Below, one piece after another: positions 1-3,872 of a stretch of DNA of 7,516 bases. Source of the DNA: Acidobacteriaceae bacterium. GTDB taxonomy: Bacteria > Acidobacteriota > Terriglobia > Terriglobales > SbA1. The notes beneath the pieces were generated by a model. That model was not told the DNA's origin and ran no database searches. It saw nothing but the letters and a program-made list of their open reading frames with translations. The stretch lies in assembly GCA_003156615.1 (NCBI GenBank), contig PMHI01000484.1, forward strand, positions 4,925-12,440. The letters are read 5' to 3'. Numbering within the stretch: position 1 is the first letter of the stretch; every line of letters begins with the position of its first letter. The position numbers and the translations under genes were made by a program.

Positions 1-239
1 TCGGTAACCACCACTTCTCCGGATCGCAATCCCTCATCCAGCGTGAGAAACTCGCCGGTAGCATAGGACTTGGAAGCGACTACGGGAAACACCGTCAGAG
101 TTCCGTGCCGGATCGGCTCCAGCACCTTGTAGCCGGAGGCGGAAGGTTGCTCCCCGGCATGAACCGGACGCAGGCCAAGCGAAACCATTCCGGCCACGAC
201 CCCCAACCCGATCACTGCCACAAATAAGCTCGGACGCAT
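1..239 (-). CDS. Secreted ARPP-1-like protein, N-terminal part (cut by left window edge)
   Basis: The minus strand reads from an ATG at 239-237 to the window edge with no stop, giving 79 whole codons. The start is supported by a strong Shine-Dalgarno sequence (GGAGGAG, four bases upstream). Residues 1-28 form a typical Sec signal peptide: MRPS, then a hydrophobic stretch rich in V, G, L and M, then a VHA cleavage site before GEQ. The mature part begins with YKVLEPIRHGTLTVFPVV and continues through FLTLDEGLRSGEVVVT. From memory, the pattern 'P-x-x-x-G-x-L-T-V-F-P ... FLTLDE-x-L-x-x-G-x-V-x-V-T' matches the ARPP-1 domain family, common in Acidobacteria and without an established biochemical role. 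Family assignment is by recognition only. The C-terminal bulk of the gene lies outside the window, so length and catalytic residues cannot be judged. The protein should be exported to the periplasm or beyond. Confidence 0.72.
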   Translation of the reverse strand, partial: MRPSLFVAVIGLGVVAGMVSLGLRPVHAGEQPSASGYKVLEPIRHGTLTVFPVVASKSYATGEFLTLDEGLRSGEVVVT

Positions 240-243
240 AACT

Positions 244-250
244 CTCCTCC
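244..250 (-). promoter_or_regulatory. Strong ribosome binding site of the ARPP-1-like gene
   Basis: Read on the minus strand, this is GGAGGAG followed by AGTT and the ATG at 239-237. It is the best Shine-Dalgarno match near either divergent start. It fixes the start and excludes longer readings in other frames. Confidence 0.7.
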
Positions 251-256
251 GCCCTC

Positions 257-320
257 GTGGGCGCTGCGCTCCGGTCCCAGGAGGCTGTGGTTGCCAGCTC
301 CACGGAGCGCAGCCGCCCAC
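257..320. repeat. Nested 64-nt inverted repeat (large hairpin) in the divergent intergenic region
   Basis: The outer arms are 257-273 (GTGGGCGCTGCGCTCCG) and 303-320 (CGGAGCGCAGCCGCCCAC). They pair over 17 bp with a single bulged base. Inside the loop, 280-287 (GGAGGCTG) pairs with 295-301 (CAGCTCC), again with one bulge, closing a 7-nt loop. The result is a two-tier, very GC-rich stem. There is no T-run after either side and both flanking genes diverge, so a terminator role is unlikely. On the minus strand the hairpin would lie in the 5' leader of the ARPP-1-like mRNA, ending six bases before its Shine-Dalgarno sequence. It could be an mRNA control structure, a protein-binding palindrome, or a dispersed REP-like element. 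The rest of 240-436 shows no gene. It contains only an AT-rich patch at 384-392 (TAATAATTG) that might belong to a promoter for the sigma gene, with no convincing -35 partner. Confidence 0.7.
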
Positions 321-436
321 TCGATTCCCCGGAAGAACGAAAAAGAAGTCACGCCTTGCGGCCAAAATTAGCCTGGCACGCGTCTAATAATTGGTAGCAT
401 CGAGCACAGGGCCTGTCGTACTCTCTTCTCTTCTAC

Positions 437-1378
437 ATGCGCGCCGCGAAACCGAACTCCGCTGCAGTGCAATCGGCAGTCGCCGCTCTGCTCTTGGAGC
501 TGCATTCGAAAGCCGGCTGCGAGAAGATCGGCCTCGCCCGAGAATCTTTCGCCACGATTCTCAGTGAAGTGGCCACGAAGTATCTGCCGGCCGAAGACAC
601 CGAAGCCCAGGTTCGCACTTTTCTGCTGACGCTGCGCGTCGAAGAACTTGCGCTCGCCCGAGCCTGCGCCGCAGGTCATGACTCCGCCTGGGAACTTTTC
701 CTCACGCGTTACCGAGACAAGCTTTATCAGTCCGCGCTGCGCATCGCACGCGAGGACTCCGCCGCCCGCGACCTCGCCGACAGTCTCTATGCCGAGCTCT
801 ACGGAACCTCCACACGCGACGGCGAACGGATTTCGAAGCTCGCTTCTTTCACCGGGCGGGGATCGCTCGAAGGCTGGCTGCGCACCGTGCTGGCTCAGGA
901 ATTTGTGAATCGCTACCGCCGCACCAAACGGCTGGTCAGCCTCGACGAAGAGAGCGAAGAGGGCGCACAATTCGCGACTCCTGATCCGGAGCCGCTTCCG
1001 TCCGCCGACTCGCGCCTGGAATCAGCCACCGACGCGGCCCTAGCCGCTCTCGACAGCGAAGATCGCATGGTGCTGGCGGCGTATTATCTCGATGGACGCA
1101 CCCTGGCCGAAATTGCCCGTATGCTGGGCGTACACGAGTCCACGATCAGCCGCAAGGTGGACAAGCTGGCCAAGTCGTTGCGCAAGAAGATCCTGGCTGG
1201 CATGATGCAGCAAGGCATGGCCCGCCGCCAGGCCGAAGAGGCCTTGGAAGTGGATGTGCGCGACTTGCAGGTGGATATTCGCCGCAGCTTGGCGCAAGAA
1301 TCCCCCCCAGCAACGTTCTCAGAGAAGAAGGATGTGTTGCCCCTTCCGCAAAAGGTGGCGCCCAGGGCAAAAAGCTAG
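437..1378 (+). CDS. Sigma-70 family RNA polymerase sigma factor (ECF-like, with N- and C-terminal extensions)
   Basis: This 313-residue protein would direct RNA polymerase to a specific promoter set. Residues about 70-165 look like sigma region 2: ALARACAAGHDSAWELFLTRY matches the usual 'A-x-x-G-D-x-x-A-x-x-x-L-x-x-R-Y' opening, and the core-binding and -10-binding part ends in SLEGWLRTVLAQEFVNRYRR. Residues about 198-253 are region 4: ALAALDSEDRMVLAAYYLDG, then a helix-turn-helix (TLAEIARMLGVHESTISRKV) that would read the -35 element. At 313 residues it exceeds a classical ECF factor (about 170-200). It has about 70 extra N-terminal residues and a charged, probably helical tail (254-313). 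No Shine-Dalgarno precedes the ATG, which follows a run of pyrimidines and one A (421-436). The next in-frame start, GTG at codon 11, is no better supported, and an in-frame TAG at 395-397 blocks extension. The anti-sigma-like gene starts 27 bp downstream, implying co-transcription. Confidence 0.88.
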   Translation: MRAAKPNSAAVQSAVAALLLELHSKAGCEKIGLARESFATILSEVATKYLPAEDTEAQVRTFLLTLRVEELALARACAAGHDSAWELFLTRYRDKLYQSALRIAREDSAARDLADSLYAELYGTSTRDGERISKLASFTGRGSLEGWLRTVLAQEFVNRYRRTKRLVSLDEESEEGAQFATPDPEPLPSADSRLESATDAALAALDSEDRMVLAAYYLDGRTLAEIARMLGVHESTISRKVDKLAKSLRKKILAGMMQQGMARRQAEEALEVDVRDLQVDIRRSLAQESPPATFSEKKDVLPLPQKVAPRAKS

Positions 1379-1405
1379 AAACTGGAAGCTCGAAGCAGAA
1401 GTTAA

Positions 1406-2875
1406 ATGCAAAACGTTCCCAAGATCGTGCGAGCTAGATTCGAGCGGCCGACACCGGCCACGGCAGGGGCGCATCCCGACGCCGATCTGCTCACCGCGTT
1501 GGCCGAGCACTCTCTAGCCGCCCGCGAGCGCGACCAGGTGCTGGAGCACCTTGCCCGCTGCGCCGATTGCCGCGAGGTTGTAGTGCTCGCCTTGCCTGCC
1601 ACCGAGGCGGTCGCACTCGCCGGTTCGGGCAGCTCTGCGCGAATCGGCTGGTTCAGCTTGCCCGTTCTTCGTTGGGGCGTGGTGGCTGCGGCAACCCTCG
1701 CCGTCACTTCGGTCGGCCTTCTGCAATACCGGGAGCGCCACCAGGAAAAGACGCTGGTCGCTACCCGCCTCATACCCCAGCAGTTGGCTGGCGCTCGGAC
1801 CGAGACTCCGGCGCCGGCGCCGTCCGCGACCGCTTCACAGCCGGTGGCTGGGCAAGCGGACGTGGTAAAACAAACCGAGATCGCAAAAAAGGCTCCGTCT
1901 CGCGCCCTGAGCAAATTGGCTGTCAACATGCCGGCTCCCGATGAAATCTTTCCCCAACCCCAGTCCACGCACCGCTCCAGTTCGGCAGGCGCATTCCGCG
2001 GTGCTCCCGCTGGTTCTGGATTTGGTTCTGGCGGCAGCTACGGCATAAAGGCTGCGCCGGCGGCGAATGCGAAGCAGAATCTTACCCCCGGTCCAGCCCC
2101 CCGGGCTGTAGTCCCGTCTGCCACGATGACCGTCGAAGTGTCGGGGGCGTCTCCGTTGGTCACAACACAAACTACCGCACAAAACCAGATTCAGGACCAG
2201 CTCATTCAGAATGAAGCGGCGGAACCTTCGCAGTCCTCCAGCGACCATGTGGGCAAAGCGAAATCCGCGTCGGCGCAAGCATCCCCGGCCATGTCGCCAG
2301 CGCCTTTGCTGCACACCGATCCCACGCTCATGAAAGGCCCGGCGGCGCCTCGGTGGACCATCAGTGCCAGCGGCGCATTGCAGCATTCCCTTGACGGAGG
2401 CAAGACCTGGCTGGATGTAAGCATCTTGGTGGATGACTCGATGAGTGCCAATCTCGGGCGCCGCGCCCAGGCCGGAATGACGCCCGAAGCGAGCAGCGCG
2501 GCCATTGAAGTCCAGCCCGAAGCCCAAACCGAATCAAAGCCCGCTGCGAAGTCCGCAGCGAGAGCCAGTGCGATGACCACAGCGAAGTCCGCAGCGGCGC
2601 AGCCAGCCCCACCCCCGCGGACGATCTTTCGCGCCGTTTCCGTATCTTCTAATGCCAGTGAAGTCTGGGCCGGAGGTTCGGGTGGCGCCTTGTATCACAC
2701 CCTGGATGGCGGCAATCGCTGGGCTCGCGTGGTTCCATCCGATGTCGGCATCCTTCTCACCGGCGACATTATCGCCATTCAGTTCTCCGACGCGCGCAAT
2801 GGAATCGTGACCACATCGAACGCCGAAGTCTGGACCACCCTCGACGCCGGCCAAACTTGGCACAAACAGCAATAG
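1406..2875 (+). CDS. Membrane-anchored zinc-finger anti-sigma-like protein with extracytoplasmic Asp-box (BNR/Ycf48-like) region
   Basis: This 489-residue protein probably binds and restrains the sigma factor encoded just upstream. Residues 23-55 form a zf-HC2 zinc-binding module with ligands H23, H48, C52 and C55 (pattern H-x24-H-x3-C-x2-C), the hallmark of ZAS anti-sigma factors. A single transmembrane helix follows at about 83-106 and should place the N-terminus in the cytoplasm. Residues about 110-315 are low-complexity, rich in A, P, S, G and Q, with a glycine/serine patch near 200-212. The C-terminal part carries three Asp boxes, SLDGGKTW (328-335), TLDGGNRW (432-439) and TLDAGQTW (478-485), which mark beta-propeller hairpins of the sialidase/Ycf48 type. 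About 50 residues of Ala-rich linker (352-404) separate the first from the last two. Three boxes are too few for a full propeller. The Shine-Dalgarno is weak (GAAG, four bases before ATG). The periplasmic ligand is unknown. The anti-sigma role follows from the zinc finger, the topology and gene order. Confidence 0.85.
   Translation: MQNVPKIVRARFERPTPATAGAHPDADLLTALAEHSLAARERDQVLEHLARCADCREVVVLALPATEAVALAGSGSSARIGWFSLPVLRWGVVAAATLAVTSVGLLQYRERHQEKTLVATRLIPQQLAGARTETPAPAPSATASQPVAGQADVVKQTEIAKKAPSRALSKLAVNMPAPDEIFPQPQSTHRSSSAGAFRGAPAGSGFGSGGSYGIKAAPAANAKQNLTPGPAPRAVVPSATMTVEVSGASPLVTTQTTAQNQIQDQLIQNEAAEPSQSSSDHVGKAKSASAQASPAMSPAPLLHTDPTLMKGPAAPRWTISASGALQHSLDGGKTWLDVSILVDDSMSANLGRRAQAGMTPEASSAAIEVQPEAQTESKPAAKSAARASAMTTAKSAAAQPAPPPRTIFRAVSVSSNASEVWAGGSGGALYHTLDGGNRWARVVPSDVGILLTGDIIAIQFSDARNGIVTTSNAEVWTTLDAGQTWHKQQ
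2546..2596 (+). repeat. Direct 15-bp repeat in the linker of the anti-sigma-like gene
   Basis: GCGAAGTCCGCAGCG occurs at 2546-2560 and again, identically, at 2582-2596. The 36-bp offset (12 codons) keeps the frame. Both copies encode AKSAA-type residues in the Ala-rich segment between the first and second Asp boxes. Each copy contains the short inverted repeat CTGCG/CGCAG or a close relative. This is consistent with linker growth by small in-frame duplication. Confidence 0.6.
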
Positions 2876-2925
2876 TCCCCAAGCCGACAATAAGCATCAG
2901 GCGCACGAGGATGGCGAGCTCTCAG

Positions 2926-2955
2926 GGCCTGCGTCAAAAGCGATCGCGGCAGGCC
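2926..2955. repeat. Short inverted repeat in the 3' intergenic region
   Basis: GGCCTGC at 2926-2932 is the perfect complement of GCAGGCC at 2949-2955, with a 16-base loop. The loop contains the octamer palindrome GCGATCGC (2940-2947). No T-run follows, so this is not an intrinsic terminator. It may be mRNA 3' structure or chance in GC-rich DNA. Confidence 0.35.
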
Positions 2956-3004
2956 GATTCAGCAGCCCTTCTATAACCCGGACGAGCTGATTACCAAAGT
3001 GACG

Positions 3005-3033
3005 TTTACACCAAACGGGTAGTTCAATAGTAT
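3005..3033 (+). promoter_or_regulatory. Possible sigma-70-type promoter in the convergent intergenic region
   Basis: TTTACA (3005-3010; five of six matches to TTGACA) lies 17 bp before TAGTAT (3028-3033; four of six matches to TATAAT). Transcription would start near 3040 and run directly into the terminator at 3074-3106, giving an RNA of only about 65 nt. The match is by eye, and Acidobacterial promoter consensus may differ, so this is weakly supported. Confidence 0.25.
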
Positions 3034-3073
3034 CCATTTCGTGGTTTGGCAGTTCTGGGGGAGGGCTGCCGAG

Positions 3074-3106
3074 GCGTCCTGGACTGAAAAGTCTAGGGCG
3101 CTTTTT
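3074..3106 (+). terminator. Strong rho-independent terminator, plus strand
   Basis: GCGTCCTGGACT (3074-3085) and AGTCTAGGGCGC (3090-3101) form a continuous 12-bp stem with two G-U pairs. It is capped by a GAAA tetraloop and followed directly by TTTTT (3102-3106). The minus strand has no T-run after the stem, so the signal acts on plus-strand transcription. It lies about 200 bp past the stop of the anti-sigma-like gene, which it probably terminates, and it would also keep transcripts from running antisense into the Fur-family gene. The remaining sequence from 2876 to 3188 holds no convincing gene. Confidence 0.85.
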
Positions 3107-3188
3107 AATTGCTCGTTTCCTCAGCAGCCAGGAATGCCCCCCCATGTGGGGAAACCCGTCCGCTGGCAAACCCGACATCTGGCCTCCT

Positions 3189-3635
3189 CTACTTCGAACA
3201 GGCCGCGCAATATCCGCCAATTTCCAATCGTGACACCACAATGCGGAACCGGCAGTCTTTCTCCACTTGCCCCTTCAGCTTCTCGAAAATATCGCTGACG
3301 AATTCCATGATCTTCCCGCAACGCAGGCAGGCCATGTGGATGTGGTCCCGGTTCAGTTTGCGCTCATAGTAGTGACCCTCGCCGTGGATATGCATCAGGT
3401 CGAGTTCGTCAATCAGACCCTGCCGCTTGAGCAGCCGCAGGGTTCGATAAACCGTGCTCCGATCCACGCTGGCGTCCAGCTTCTGTGCCTTGCGCAAAAG
3501 CTGGGCTGCATCCAGGTGTTTGCTGGCAGTTTCCATCACACGCAGAATGGCACGCCGTTGCTGAGTCATGCGGATTCCACGCTCGGCGAGATGGGACTGC
3601 AATCGGCCCGGTATTTCGGTTTGCGGTAATGGCAT
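3189..3635 (-). CDS. Fur-family metal-responsive transcriptional regulator
   Basis: This 148-residue protein has the usual Fur/PerR/Zur length. The N-terminal half is the winged-helix DNA-binding domain: GIRMTQQRRAIL (20-31), then the recognition region DRSTVYRTLRLLKRQGLI (58-75). The C-terminal half is the dimerisation and metal-sensing domain: HIHGEGHYYE (82-91), DHIHMACLRCGKIMEF (97-112) and YCAAC (142-146). C103xxC106 and C143xxC146 make the structural zinc site, and H84, H88, H98, H100 and E111 are candidate regulatory-metal ligands. The reading frame is open further upstream to an ATG at 3725, but the ATG at 3635 is preferred because GAGGAGGG lies four bases before it and the extension has no family resemblance. 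It is divergent from the TonB-type receptor, and repeated AGTYGCAW motifs lie between them, suggesting autoregulation and receptor control. Whether the metal is iron, zinc, manganese or another cannot be told from sequence alone. Confidence 0.93.
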   Translation of the reverse strand: MPLPQTEIPGRLQSHLAERGIRMTQQRRAILRVMETASKHLDAAQLLRKAQKLDASVDRSTVYRTLRLLKRQGLIDELDLMHIHGEGHYYERKLNRDHIHMACLRCGKIMEFVSDIFEKLKGQVEKDCRFRIVVSRLEIGGYCAACSK

Positions 3636-3639
3636 GGCA

Positions 3640-3647
3640 CCCTCCTC
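3640..3647 (-). promoter_or_regulatory. Ribosome binding site that fixes the Fur-family start
   Basis: On the minus strand this reads GAGGAGGG, four bases before the ATG at 3635-3633. It identifies that ATG as the true start rather than the in-frame ATG 90 bp upstream at 3725, and leaves 3636-3872 as real intergenic control DNA. Confidence 0.75.
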
Positions 3648-3650
3648 GAC

Positions 3651-3681
3651 AGTCGCAACTGGTCGCAACCACCCTGCGACG
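3651..3681. promoter_or_regulatory. Tandem decamer repeat (candidate operator A)
   Basis: AGTCGCAACT (3651-3660) is followed immediately by GGTCGCAACC (3661-3670), matching at eight of ten positions, and an inverted copy of the core, TGCGAC, sits at 3675-3680. The site lies just upstream of the Fur-family ribosome binding site, so a bound protein could block its transcription. The core GTCGCA also occurs in the two 23-bp sites further right. Confidence 0.5.
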
Positions 3682-3698
3682 GAATCCTCCGCGGGTTC

Positions 3699-3725
3699 TT
3701 GACGGCGGACGGGACTATCCGTCAA
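3699..3725. promoter_or_regulatory. Perfect 7-bp inverted repeat with 13-bp spacer
   Basis: TTGACGG (3699-3705) and CCGTCAA (3719-3725) are exact reverse complements, with centres 20 bp apart (about two helical turns), a geometry typical of dimeric regulators. Each arm also contains TTGACG, a good -35-like hexamer, on opposite strands, but no strong -10 partner was found for either. Its sequence differs from the neighbouring AGTYGCAW motif. Confidence 0.4.
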
Positions 3726-3741
3726 TATGAAATGGTGCTTC

Positions 3742-3764
3742 AGATGCGACTCGATTGCAACTAG
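3742..3764. promoter_or_regulatory. 23-bp repeated site, copy B (candidate operator)
   Basis: The site reads AGATGCGACT, then C, then GATTGCAACT, then AG. It matches copy C (3826-3848) at 21 of 23 positions. On the minus strand it contains AGTTGCAA and AGTCGCAT as direct half-sites 11 bp apart. The centre can also be read as an imperfect 7-1-7 palindrome (TGCGACT-C-GATTGCA; four of seven pairs), the geometry of Fur boxes. Confidence 0.55.
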
Positions 3765-3825
3765 CTGGTCCGCTTTATCCCTTTGGCCACGTCAGATTTG
3801 CAAAACGAGGCTTAATCGTAACCCT

Positions 3826-3848
3826 AGATGCGACTGGATTGCAACTGG
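3826..3848. promoter_or_regulatory. 23-bp repeated site, copy C (candidate operator)
   Basis: The site reads AGATGCGACT, then G, then GATTGCAACT, then GG, and differs from copy B at two positions. It begins exactly 84 bp after copy B (eight turns at 10.5 bp per turn). It ends 24 bp before the receptor ATG at 3873, so occupancy could block transcription or early translation of the receptor. A palindromic TTTGCAAA (3797-3804) lies between B and C. Confidence 0.55.
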
Positions 3849-3872
3849 AAGTGATTGGTGAAGTCAGAGTTC

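Noticed and set aside
34..303. A complete 89-codon minus-strand frame at the left edge
   Set aside because: The alternative frame starting at 239 has a strong ribosome site, a signal peptide and a family-like sequence. The 89-codon frame runs through the hairpin and looks random.
356..390. TTGCGG and TAATAA as a promoter for the sigma gene
   Set aside because: The two elements are 23 bp apart, too far for a standard promoter, and no better -35 partner was found.
368..970. A 200-codon open frame on the minus strand
   Set aside because: It overlaps the sigma factor gene on the opposite strand, which has unmistakable regions 2 and 4.
2894..3022. A 42-codon plus-strand open stretch ending in a protein-like tail (QQPFYNPDELITKVTFTPNG, then TAG)
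   Set aside because: It has no usable start codon after the upstream TAA and no in-frame ATG. The only nearby ATG (2911) is in another frame and stops after 21 codons. It might be a gene remnant, but nothing supports that firmly.
3137..3152. CCCC/GGGG inverted repeat near the end of the Fur-family gene as a minus-strand terminator
   Set aside because: The stem is only about four bases and no T-run follows on the minus strand.
2897..3241. A 114-codon minus-strand frame in the convergent intergenic region
   Set aside because: It overlaps the 3' end of the Fur-family gene in another frame, crosses the terminator, and has no family features.
3774..3803. TTGCAA with GATAAA (18-bp spacer) as the minus-strand promoter of the Fur-family gene
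   Set aside because: Each hexamer matches consensus at only four of six positions. It is positioned sensibly next to copy B but is too weak to annotate.
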